Of a DNA stretch of 7,436 nt, positions 1-5,880 are shown one piece after another. The DNA lies in NCBI GenBank assembly GCA_024653405.1, contig JANLGB010000035.1:4272-11707 (forward strand). Reading direction: 5' to 3'. Every line of letters begins with the position of its first letter. Position 1 is the stretch's first letter. Made by a program: the position numbers and the translations under genes. Origin of the DNA: Candidatus Saccharicenans sp. GTDB lineage: Bacteria > Acidobacteriota > Aminicenantia > Aminicenantales > Saccharicenantaceae. The notes beneath the pieces are model-generated. The model was not told the origin of the DNA. It made no database searches and saw only the letters and a list, made by a program, of their open reading frames with translations.

Positions 1-52
1 ACGCGGTCTGAAACCACAATTTAAGAACTGGCCCAAAGCATGGCTGAGATAG
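1..52 (+). CDS. Possible C-terminal tail of an upstream gene (partial)
   Basis: The frame starting at base 2 is open from the window edge to a TAG at 50-52 and would encode the tail RGLKPQFKNWPKAWLR. The other two plus-strand frames hit stops early (TAA at 22-24, TGA at 9-11), so this is the only frame in which an upstream gene could run into the prenyltransferase. It would overlap the ATG at 40 by 13 bases, a common arrangement for translationally coupled genes, and would fit the weak ribosome site in front of that ATG. Sixteen codons are too few to recognise a family, and an open stretch this short can occur by chance. Confidence 0.25.
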   Translation, partial: RGLKPQFKNWPKAWLR

Positions 53-981
53 AAAAAAGGAGCTGGTTAAAAACTTGGCTGGTTGCCGCCCGGCCGTGGG
101 CCCTGCCGGCTTCTACCATACCGGTGTTGTTCGGTAGCTCGCTGGCTGCCACCCTCGGCTGGGTTCGGCTTGACCTCGGGCTGTTGTTGCTCAGTCTGGC
201 GGCTATGGCCGTGCTGCATACCGCCGCCAATATGCTCTCGGATGTGATCGACTGGAAGCGGGGACTGGACCGGGGACCAACTCCGGTCAGCGGAGCCATT
301 GTCCGTGGGTGGTTAAGTCCCGGACAATTACTGCGGGGTTCGGTTTGCCTCTTTGGTTTGGGTTCGGTCCTGGGCCTGGTTTTGGTCTGGCTGCGGGGGA
401 TGCTAATTCTCAAGATCGGATTGGCCGGCATTATCCTGGGAGCCGCTTATCCCTGGCTCAAGGCCCTGGCCCTGGGCGACCTGGTGGTCTTCGTGAATTT
501 CGGTTTGCTCGGTTCCCTGGGAGCCTGGGTCGTTCAGACCGGGCAGTTTTCCTGGCTGCCCGTGATGTGGGCCGTGCCCCAGGGAATGCTGGTGGTGGCC
601 ATCCTTCATGCCAACAACTGGCGCGATTCAATCACCGACCGGGAGAAAATGGTCATTACCCTGGCTTCAGTGCTCGGTGACCGGGGCTCACTCCTTTATT
701 ACCTCAAGCTGACCTGCGGTTCGCTGTTGCTGCTGGTGGCTTTTGCCCTAGTGCCCCGCCTGTTAGGGCTGGACTTCCCCTCGCTGCCCCTGACCATGCT
801 GCTGGTGGTATTAGCTCTGCCTGAATGTCTGAAACTCTGGAAAAAGGCCTGCAACCGACATCGCCCTGAAGGGCTTGCGGATTTTATCACCCTGGACGGA
901 GCCACCGCCTGGTACAACCTGATTTTCGGACTGCTGTCGGTGGCCGGGCTATGGCTGGCTTATTTGACCGGGCTTTTTTAA
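40..981 (+). CDS. UbiA-family polyprenyltransferase, MenA-like (1,4-dihydroxy-2-naphthoate prenyltransferase type)
   Basis: Integral membrane protein of 313 residues with about eight or nine hydrophobic segments. UbiA enzymes move a polyprenyl group from its diphosphate onto an aromatic acceptor; MenA does this in menaquinone synthesis, with loss of the acceptor's carboxyl group. Visible MenA-type features are an N-terminal ARPWALPAS stretch (residues 17-25), a first Asp-rich motif N64-MLS-D68-VI-D71 followed by WKRGLD, and a second motif NNWRDSITDR (192-201) with D196 and D200. These Asp residues bind the Mg-diphosphate in this family. The usual GKxTLA after the second motif is altered (EKMVITLAS), so the acceptor is less certain; a futalosine-pathway MqnP or another UbiA member is possible. 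ATG 40 is the first ATG after an in-frame TAA at 22-24; its ribosome site is weak. The CPBP gene follows after 70 bases. Family is near certain, exact substrate is not. Confidence 0.9.
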   Translation: MAEIEKRSWLKTWLVAARPWALPASTIPVLFGSSLAATLGWVRLDLGLLLLSLAAMAVLHTAANMLSDVIDWKRGLDRGPTPVSGAIVRGWLSPGQLLRGSVCLFGLGSVLGLVLVWLRGMLILKIGLAGIILGAAYPWLKALALGDLVVFVNFGLLGSLGAWVVQTGQFSWLPVMWAVPQGMLVVAILHANNWRDSITDREKMVITLASVLGDRGSLLYYLKLTCGSLLLLVAFALVPRLLGLDFPSLPLTMLLVVLALPECLKLWKKACNRHRPEGLADFITLDGATAWYNLIFGLLSVAGLWLAYLTGLF

Positions 982-1051
982 GAATATTCTGTTAAGATAA
1001 AACACAGGAGATACGAACAGGCTCTGAACGGCGGCGAGGTGTGACCGGAAA
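982..1051 (+). other. Short spacer between the prenyltransferase and CPBP genes
   Basis: The spacer opens with a perfect 10-base palindrome, AGAATATTCT (981-990), that includes the last base of the prenyltransferase stop codon. An AGGAG at 1006-1010 looks like a Shine-Dalgarno core but has no ATG, GTG or TTG at a workable distance. The CPBP start at 1052 instead relies on a weaker GCGAGGTG (1035-1041 region). A TTGACC at 964-969 and a TATTCT at 985-990 are only 15 bases apart, so no convincing promoter is claimed. Read-through from the upstream gene is the simplest explanation for CPBP expression. Confidence 0.35.
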
Positions 1052-1705
1052 ATGAAACGGCATGGTTTCAGCCAGGTTTCCCTTTATCTTCTGACCCTGG
1101 CCGTGGCCATCTATTTTTTCCTGGTCATGTCCGGCGTTTTTTTGGACTGGGTGGACCTGTGGTCGCTGCTGGCCGGCGGCCTGATGGTCTTTCTGATCCT
1201 GGCCCTGCGGGCCGACCCGCTTTTCAGTCAGCTTATTTACGGTGATTTCAGGGAAAAGACCTGGAGAGCTTTGGGCCTGGGTATCAGTTCCGCCCTGTTG
1301 CTCTATGTCCTTTTTTTTGCCGGCAATATTTTTTTAAGAAATCTTTTTCCGGCCAGCGGCGAGCATCTGGCTTCCATCTATAACCTGAAATTCGGCAGCA
1401 ATCAGCTCCGGATCAGCCTGTTCCTGGTGCTTATAATAGGTCCGGGCGAGGAGCTGCTGTGGCGGGGCTGGCTACAGCGGCACTGGTCAGCCGCCCTGAG
1501 CCCATTGGGCGGGTGGCTTGGGGTCTCGCTGCTCTATGGCCTGGTGCATCTGCCGAGCCGCAACCCGGTGCTGATACTGGCGGCCTTGGTCTGCGGACTG
1601 TGGTGGGGCTTTCAGTATTATAAGTTTAACTCCTTGCTATCGAATGTGGTCAGCCACGCCCTGTGGGATCTGGTGGTTTTCATAATACTGCCTTTTTCTA
1701 GGTGA
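1052..1705 (+). CDS. CPBP-family intramembrane glutamic endopeptidase (Abi/CAAX protease-like)
   Basis: Protein of 217 residues made largely of hydrophobic segments (about residues 9-31, 36-52, 76-94, 120-131, 152-165, 172-187, 197-213). All three signatures of the CPBP (PF02517) family are present: E133-E134-xxx-R138 in EELLWRGW, Y162-xxx-H166 in YGLVH, and H202-xxx-D206 in SHALWD. These residues form the active site of Rce1-type proteases within the membrane. Bacterial members act in bacteriocin self-immunity, prenylated-peptide or signal-protein processing, or have unknown roles; the substrate cannot be read from sequence. ATG 1052 is the only usable start after an in-frame TGA at 1025-1027. 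The gene lies 70 bases after the prenyltransferase on the same strand, so they may form one transcript, though a shared pathway is not shown. Family assignment is strong. Confidence 0.92.
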   Translation: MKRHGFSQVSLYLLTLAVAIYFFLVMSGVFLDWVDLWSLLAGGLMVFLILALRADPLFSQLIYGDFREKTWRALGLGISSALLLYVLFFAGNIFLRNLFPASGEHLASIYNLKFGSNQLRISLFLVLIIGPGEELLWRGWLQRHWSAALSPLGGWLGVSLLYGLVHLPSRNPVLILAALVCGLWWGFQYYKFNSLLSNVVSHALWDLVVFIILPFSR

Positions 1706-2101
1706 AAGTTCAGCCCACCGGATCCTGATTTTCTTGTTCTGGGGAAATTAATGAGAAAATTTCCGGAAAATCGGTTGGCGGCCCCGACCGCTCAGTCGTT
1801 ATGGCTATTTAGATAATAAAACCGCCAAAGTAAAAAATTCTCGCTTCCGGAGTCCAAGAAGACTTTCAAGTTTGAGCTGGCCCGGGCAGCAATTCTACAA
1901 AGAAATGCCGGCTGGTTAAGGTTATGGTAATTTCCAGGCCAAGCTGCCGGGCAGGCAAAATTGTAAGCCTGGTCTGGGCAATAAATACTCCTTCTCACTC
2001 GAGAACTGTTTAAGGAAGCCCGAATTTATGATGGGCAAGTTGGGCTAACTGCGTTTCGGACCAACCTTATTCTGCTATCAACCCTGATTCAAAGCAGAGG
2101 G
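1706..2101. other. Gene-free region between convergent genes
   Basis: This 396-base stretch lies between the ends of the CPBP gene (plus) and the nitroreductase gene (minus). I find no convincing gene. A 68-codon minus-strand frame (1998-1792) needs a GTG start, has no clear ribosome site, and gives a composition unlike a folded protein. Small dyads are present: TTTCCGGAAA (1760-1769), CCAGGC/GCCTGG (1934-1939 with 1967-1972), and a bulged hairpin near the right end that is listed separately. No stem followed by a T-run was found for either strand, so termination here is not explained by a standard intrinsic terminator. The stretch is locally more AT-rich than the flanking genes. Confidence 0.6.
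2071..2098 (-). terminator. Bulged hairpin just past the nitroreductase stop, possible transcript end
   Basis: On the plus strand the arms are TCTGCT (2071-2076) and AGCAGA (2093-2098). Nested inside are ATCA (2077-2080) and TGAT (2085-2088) around an ACCC loop, with a four-base bulge TCAA (2089-2092). It starts three bases beyond the nitroreductase stop codon on the minus strand, where a 3'-end hairpin would be expected. No T-run follows on either strand, so it is not a classical Rho-independent terminator; it could protect the 3' end or be chance. Confidence 0.3.
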
Positions 2102-2617
2102 CTATTTCTGCCAGCGGTCATAGCAAACCAGCTCCTCCAGGCTTTTTCTTTTCTTGGGGGAAGGACTTTCTGCCGGGTAGCCCAGCGGGGTGAAGGCCAG
2201 AGGCTCAACCTCTTCCGGTAGCTCAAAGATTTCTCTGGCTACCGCCGGGTCGAAGGCTCCCACCCAGCAGGTGCCCAGGCCCTCGTTGGCCGCGGCCAGG
2301 ATCAGGTGGTCCATGGCAATGGTGGCGTCCACCTCGGCGTAATTTTTTCCGTCGCGGCGCTTCCAGGCCGCTCCGGGCAGGGCCACGATGCCGATGACCA
2401 GGGGAGCCTGAGTGAACCATTCCCGGCCATAGAGGCGTTTCAGCTCTTCCTCCCGTCCCCTGGTCTTGACCACCAGCAGCCGGAAGGGCTGGCGGTTGGC
2501 CGCGGTCGGGGCCAGGCGGGCCGCTTCCAGGACCCTTCGCAATATATCCTCGCTGACCGGGTCAGGCTTATAGGCCCGGACGCTGTAGCGCGATTTTATT
2601 AGTTCGGCGAATTCCAT
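2102..2617 (-). CDS. Nitroreductase-family FMN oxidoreductase
   Basis: A 171-residue protein of the short single-domain nitroreductase type. Members bind FMN, usually as dimers, and use NAD(P)H to reduce nitro groups, quinones or other acceptors; the physiological substrate is rarely known. Visible features are the FMN-phosphate-binding SRYSVRAY at residues 9-16 (R10, S12 and R14 in the usual places), APTAANRQP (36-44), the AANEGLGTCWVGAF segment (109-122), LGYPAE (145-150), and the family's aromatic C-terminal tail (CYDRWQ). No signal peptide is present, so it is probably cytoplasmic, unlike its exported upstream neighbours. The ATG at 2617 is fixed by a near-perfect ribosome site. It lies 39 bases after the lipoprotein gene with no terminator seen between, so the two are probably co-transcribed. 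No residue appears missing. Substrate unknown. Confidence 0.93.
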   Translation of the reverse strand: MEFAELIKSRYSVRAYKPDPVSEDILRRVLEAARLAPTAANRQPFRLLVVKTRGREEELKRLYGREWFTQAPLVIGIVALPGAAWKRRDGKNYAEVDATIAMDHLILAAANEGLGTCWVGAFDPAVAREIFELPEEVEPLAFTPLGYPAESPSPKKRKSLEELVCYDRWQK

Positions 2618-2620
2618 GGC

Positions 2621-2630
2621 TACCTCCTTA
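2621..2630 (-). promoter_or_regulatory. Strong ribosome binding site for the nitroreductase
   Basis: The minus strand reads TAAGGAGGTA, a near-perfect Shine-Dalgarno, with five bases (TAGCC) between AAGGAGG and the ATG at 2617. It fixes the start and suggests efficient translation independent of the upstream lipoprotein gene. Confidence 0.85.
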
Positions 2631-2656
2631 TCGTCAAGCTTAAAGGCCAGCCTGAT

Positions 2657-4666
2657 TCATTTTTTATTTTTGTCTGGCCAGATTTCTTTCATGGTGAAAT
2701 CAACCCAAAACAGGTCGCTGGTGTTGGGCGCGACCGATAGAATGGCCCGGCCGATTTCAGCCGGCGGGTCGGCCAGTCGGCTCCACCAGGGCCGGTCCGA
2801 AGGATAGCCGTACTGGAAACCGACCGGAGCCGGGTAGAACCAACGGGACCACCTGGCGAATTCCAGGACCATTTCTTCCAGCGACTGGAAAATCTGGCTG
2901 TCATCGATGAAGGCCAGGCCCTGGCGGTAGGTGGGCGGGAGCTTGTTCGGTTCCCAGTGCTTGAGGAAAAGAAGGTAGGACGGGTTCCAACGATGCAGGT
3001 GCTCCAGCCACAGTCGGGCCTGGTCATCACTCACAGCCAGGCCCTCGTTGTCCTGCTCACTCCAGCGATGCCATTCAACATCCACTCCGAAACCGATGAC
3101 ACAGGGATGGTGGCGGTATCGTTCCATTATTAAATCGATTAGGGTGGGCAGGTCGGCCATGGCTGGCTCCACTTGAAGCCAGACTTTATAACCGGCCCGG
3201 TCAAAGGCCTGAAGATAAGCTTCGTTGGCATCTTCTTCGGAGAAGACGATGTTGGTATATTGTTTCGAATTACCGGCTGGAGCCGGGAAGGTCAGGCGGG
3301 TCCGGGGGGTATAGACCTGGGCCTCTTTTCGGCTCTGGTCGCGTTCCATAGTGCTGACTATCCAGACCAGGGCTGGGGTGCTTCCCTTGAAGCGGCGGGC
3401 CATATCGCCGGCCGCGCCCAGCCAGTATTCTATGGGCGGAAATGGCTGGCGGGCTCCATAGGGAGAGGAACGCAGGCCGGCCCGGAGGACCGTGAGTTGC
3501 TTCCTGGCTTTTTCTTCTTCCGCCCGGCGGCGTTCCAGGAATTCTAATACCCGGCGGCGGACAATATCCTGTTTTTGGGTAGATTCAGCCAGGGCTTCCC
3601 AGTTCCAGAAGACCACTCCCCTTGAGGGTGGTTTGAGGGCAGATTGAAGAGACCGGTCGAATTCCTGAAGACCAAGTTTTCCCGTCAGGTAGGCTTCTTT
3701 GACCTGAATGCTGGGAACGACCGGGTTAGGAGCTGACTGCTGGATATCCATAACCACAGAATTTATCCACTCCGGCGGTCTCTTCAGCATGTGGGCGTAA
3801 CACATCGGGGAAAGGTAATCAACGTAGCGGAAGATAGCGTTTATGTCCTGGCCGGCAATGGCCATCCTGGCTCCCTCGAAATCGGCGGCCCGCCAGGGGA
3901 CCAGGTGAATGTTCAGCAGGAGAAAATGATTAACCTGGCGGACGGCCCGGCTGATTTCTTCCACCATTGAAGTTATCTGGCGGCTTCTCCATTCCAGCCA
4001 GGCCTGGCGGTGGTTGGCCAGAATCCAGCCCGGGACAGCCGGGTAACCGCTGAGGTCTGGTGGAATGTTTATCCCGGTATCCTGCTGGAAAGACTTTAAG
4101 CAGTCGGGGCAGAAGCAGGTGGTCTGGGTCAGGTCCAGTTTAGAATCGGGATAGACTTTTTCCCAGAAGACGAAGTGCCGGATGAAATCCAGGCTGAGGC
4201 CGTCGGGTTTAAGCTCGGCCACCAGCTTCCTGGCTTTATCAATCATTTCCTGGCGGTAGGAGCGGTTGCCAGGGCAGACAAATTCCACCCAGTCATCTTT
4301 GGCTGGCCGACCTTCCCCGGTTATGGCATATAGTTCGGGCGAGTTTTTCAGTTTTTCCGGGTTGTAGAAAACGGGCAAGATGAGAAAAGTTTTGAAACCG
4401 GCTTCACGGACTTCCTGGATAAAGTGGTCTTGTCCGGCCAGCTCCAGGCCGATAAAAGCGGTATTAATCCCCAGCTTCTTCCAGGTGGACAACAGGGCCT
4501 GGCGGTCACCGGAATACTGATAAATCTTAACCCCGATGAGGTCCGAGTTTAAGGAAATGGAACCGGGCTTGGCCGGGGAACAGCCGGTCGGAAGTAAGGC
4601 CAGGAGTAAGGGGAAGATAAGGCCGGTTATTTTTATCAAAGTGAAAGTCCTTCTCAACGGAAGCAT
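2657..4666 (-). CDS. Two-domain lipoprotein with two putative glycosidase-like TIM barrels
   Basis: A 669-residue protein with a lipoprotein-type signal: R5-R6, a hydrophobic core (10-25), then LPTGC with C29 as the likely lipidated residue. Pro at -3 is atypical, so lipidation is likely rather than certain. Region 1 (about 43-360) reads as a TIM barrel of the hypothetical glycosyl hydrolase type: strand-like segments at 44-50, 68-73, 92-99, GLSLDF (156-161, with D160), LLLNIHLV (249-256), YLSPMCY (284-290) and VVFWNWEAL (351-359). A Cys cluster C184-x-C186-xx-C189 sits between. A charged helical linker rich in E and R follows (361-395). Region 2 (about 425-669) looks like another barrel: VWIV (434-437), YKVWLQVEP (493-501), GFGVDVEWH (525-533, with D529 and E531), LLFLKHW (565-571), LAFIDD (584-589), VGFQYGYP (615-622), FWVDFT (653-658). 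Activity is not proven; carbohydrate cleavage or binding at the cell surface or in the periplasm is inferred. The ATG has a good ribosome site. No frameshift seen. Confidence 0.85.
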   Translation of the reverse strand: MLPLRRTFTLIKITGLIFPLLLALLPTGCSPAKPGSISLNSDLIGVKIYQYSGDRQALLSTWKKLGINTAFIGLELAGQDHFIQEVREAGFKTFLILPVFYNPEKLKNSPELYAITGEGRPAKDDWVEFVCPGNRSYRQEMIDKARKLVAELKPDGLSLDFIRHFVFWEKVYPDSKLDLTQTTCFCPDCLKSFQQDTGINIPPDLSGYPAVPGWILANHRQAWLEWRSRQITSMVEEISRAVRQVNHFLLLNIHLVPWRAADFEGARMAIAGQDINAIFRYVDYLSPMCYAHMLKRPPEWINSVVMDIQQSAPNPVVPSIQVKEAYLTGKLGLQEFDRSLQSALKPPSRGVVFWNWEALAESTQKQDIVRRRVLEFLERRRAEEEKARKQLTVLRAGLRSSPYGARQPFPPIEYWLGAAGDMARRFKGSTPALVWIVSTMERDQSRKEAQVYTPRTRLTFPAPAGNSKQYTNIVFSEEDANEAYLQAFDRAGYKVWLQVEPAMADLPTLIDLIMERYRHHPCVIGFGVDVEWHRWSEQDNEGLAVSDDQARLWLEHLHRWNPSYLLFLKHWEPNKLPPTYRQGLAFIDDSQIFQSLEEMVLEFARWSRWFYPAPVGFQYGYPSDRPWWSRLADPPAEIGRAILSVAPNTSDLFWVDFTMKEIWPDKNKK

Positions 4667-4670
4667 GCTG

Positions 4671-4680
4671 CTTTCCCTCC
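4671..4680 (-). promoter_or_regulatory. Ribosome binding site for the lipoprotein gene
   Basis: The minus strand reads GGAGGGAAAG, with nine bases between GGAGG and the ATG at 4666. It supports this start, which also yields a complete signal peptide with charged N-region, hydrophobic core and Cys. Confidence 0.7.
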
Positions 4681-4744
4681 CTGTCCGAGATGAAACCTGG
4701 CCGGAAAAAGCCCATTCCCGGCCGGTCTTCCCGATTTACTCTTA

Positions 4745-4774
4745 ATTCTACGATGAAAAAGGACCGGCAGGCAA
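4745..4774 (-). promoter_or_regulatory. Candidate sigma-70-like promoter for the lipoprotein-nitroreductase pair
   Basis: On the minus strand TTGCCT (4774-4769) is followed after 18 bases by TAGAAT (4750-4745). The -10 matches consensus at five of six positions and the -35 at four of six. A start near 4738 would give a leader of about 70 bases before the ATG at 4666. The match is by eye to an Escherichia-type consensus, which may not hold in this organism. Confidence 0.35.
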
Positions 4775-4776
4775 TC

Positions 4777-4816
4777 CTGATAATCAGTCAACTTCAATCA
4801 TGGTATTCAGACCATG
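4777..4816 (-). promoter_or_regulatory. Two adjacent dyads just upstream of the candidate promoter, possible regulator site
   Basis: CTGATAATCAG (4777-4787) is a perfect 11-base palindrome that begins three bases from the -35 box. CATGGT (4799-4804) and ACCATG (4811-4816) form a perfect six-base dyad with a six-base spacer. Their position upstream of the -35 box would fit activator binding, or a short cruciform. Short dyads arise by chance, so this is tentative. Confidence 0.25.
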
Positions 4817-4950
4817 GTGACTATCCATAAGTGGCCCGGGCGGGTCAGGTGGAAAGCGGCAGCCGGAAAAAAGAAAATCAGCTAATTTCGCCATGGGCCT
4901 GACAATTGAATCTTGGTTTTTCCCGGTAGCGGGTCGGCAGGCTATTTTCT

Positions 4951-4989
4951 CCGGTTGAGGACGAAATTTCCTTTCGGGTGAGCAACCGG
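4951..4989. repeat. Nested inverted repeat downstream of the isomerase gene
   Basis: Outer arms CCGGTTG (4951-4957) and CAACCGG (4983-4989) match perfectly; inside them CGAAA (4962-4966) and TTTCG (4972-4976) form a second perfect stem around TTTCC. The element starts about 25 bases past the isomerase stop. On the minus strand it is followed by AGAAAATAG, with no T-run. On the plus strand it is followed by CAATTTTTA, closer to a terminator but with no plus-strand gene to end. It may stabilise or end the isomerase transcript without a U-tract. Confidence 0.45.
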
Positions 4990-5014
4990 CAATTTTTACC
5001 ACCGCCCTCATTGT

Positions 5015-5878
5015 TCAGCAGTTGAGGAGACCGCGGATGTAACCCACAGATTCGGCCACCCCTGGCAGCGGGTCTTTTTCGTCCTTTTCAAATTCAAAAG
5101 CCAGAGTACCTCGGTATTTAATTTTGATTATGGTTTGCAGGAAAGCTTTGAGGTCAATGACCCCGCGCCCGATTTCCACCGTCTGGCCCTCACGGCTGGC
5201 GGCCGATACATCTTTTAGGTGGATATCAAGCAGGCGGTCAGAAAATAGGCTGGCTTGTTCTGCCGGGTCCAGTCCGGCCCGGGCGGCGTGGCCTATGTCC
5301 AGGCAAAGGCCAATCCGGCGGTCCAGGTTTTTCACCCTGGCGTAGGCTGCTTCCGGCGTCGGGTAGAACTTATCTCCAGGCCCGTGGTTGTGGATGGCCA
5401 GGGCTAACCCCCTCTGCCTGACTTTTTCCTCGATTAGCGGCAGAAGGTCAGGATCGGGAGAGGCAATGATCATTTTCATCCCGGCGGCCCGGGCGTAAGA
5501 AAAAGCCTGTTCGACTTCCCCGGGCTTTCCCAGGTAAACCACGCCGCAGCCGTAAAGGTCAAGCCCGGCCGCCCGGACTCTGGCCGCGGCCGCTTCGATT
5601 TCGGCGGTCGCTGAATTCAAGGGCAGGTGAAAATCCTTTAGGACCAGCCTGGACAATCCCAGGCGCCGGGCCATGGCTATGGTTTGCTCCAGGCTGAAAG
5701 CCCGGAAAGTGTAAGAAGCCAGACCCAGAGAAAAGCCAAAGTGCTCTTCCAGCTTCCCTCGGGGTGGCTGGATGCGGTCTTTCTCCTGGCCCGCAAGAAA
5801 CCTGGTGTTTGTCTTCAGGCCGAGCAGCAGGCCGGCCAGGTTGCCTTTTATGAATTGTCTCCTGTTGATAACCGGCAT
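5015..5878 (-). CDS. Sugar isomerase/epimerase-like TIM barrel (AP endonuclease 2 family) with Tat-type N-terminus
   Basis: A 287-residue protein of the xylose-isomerase-like TIM-barrel superfamily (PF01261 type), whose members isomerise, epimerise or eliminate sugars and related polyols using a divalent metal. The N-terminus carries a twin-arginine motif, NRRQFIKG (5-12), followed by a short hydrophobic stretch LAGLLLGL (14-21). No clear A-x-A cleavage site is seen, so export is likely but unproven. Barrel signals are SLGLASYTFR (50-59), LVLKDFHLPL (78-87), AIHNHGPGD (161-169), LCLDIGHAARAG (191-202; D194, H197), DIHLKDV (218-224; H220), IGRGVIDL (236-243) and FEFE (261-264). H163/H165, D194, H220 and E262 are plausible metal or substrate ligands. 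Related barrels serve in myo-inositol breakdown and as subunits of C-glycoside deglycosylases. A gene 264 bases upstream encodes an exported Gfo/Idh/MocA oxidoreductase. Substrate unknown. Confidence 0.9.
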   Translation of the reverse strand: MPVINRRQFIKGNLAGLLLGLKTNTRFLAGQEKDRIQPPRGKLEEHFGFSLGLASYTFRAFSLEQTIAMARRLGLSRLVLKDFHLPLNSATAEIEAAAARVRAAGLDLYGCGVVYLGKPGEVEQAFSYARAAGMKMIIASPDPDLLPLIEEKVRQRGLALAIHNHGPGDKFYPTPEAAYARVKNLDRRIGLCLDIGHAARAGLDPAEQASLFSDRLLDIHLKDVSAASREGQTVEIGRGVIDLKAFLQTIIKIKYRGTLAFEFEKDEKDPLPGVAESVGYIRGLLNC

Positions 5879-5880
5879 TT

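Larger units (their letters stand above)
4667..5014 (-). other. Long leader/intergenic region upstream of the lipoprotein gene
   Basis: This region of about 350 bases separates the isomerase stop (5015) from the lipoprotein start (4666). It holds, in minus-strand order, a nested hairpin (4989-4951), a dyad CATGGT-N6-ACCATG (4816-4799), a palindrome CTGATAATCAG (4787-4777), a candidate promoter (4774-4745), a GC-rich inverted repeat GGCCGG/CCGGCC (4699-4704 with 4718-4723), and the ribosome site. A 75-codon frame (5011-4784, ATG three bases after the isomerase stop) is open but lacks a ribosome site and has a Pro/Arg/Cys-rich composition; I do not call it a gene. The sites suggest that the lipoprotein gene has its own control region rather than depending only on the isomerase transcript. 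Confidence 0.55.

Noticed and set aside
1792..1998. 68-codon minus-strand open frame in the convergent gap
   Set aside because: It needs a GTG start, has no clear ribosome site, and its composition (scattered Trp, Cys, Asn, Tyr, no pattern) does not look like a folded protein.
1706..2101. tRNA or small RNA gene in the convergent gap
   Set aside because: No T-arm-like sequence with paired arms or cloverleaf spacing was found, and no promoter-hairpin-T-run arrangement is visible on either strand.
3173..3547. 124-codon plus-strand open frame rich in Gly and Phe
   Set aside because: It is antisense to the lipoprotein gene, with low-complexity composition produced by the complementary codons.
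4699..4723. GGCCGG/CCGGCC inverted repeat in the lipoprotein leader as a riboswitch or attenuator
   Set aside because: GGCCGG-type words are frequent throughout this window, the stem is only six perfect pairs with a 13-base loop, and no riboswitch consensus or U-run accompanies it.
4784..5011. 75-codon minus-strand open frame starting three bases after the isomerase stop
   Set aside because: The position is tempting for a coupled small gene, but there is no ribosome site, the product is Pro/Arg/Cys-rich without motifs, and the frame overlaps the dyads and hairpin of the control region.
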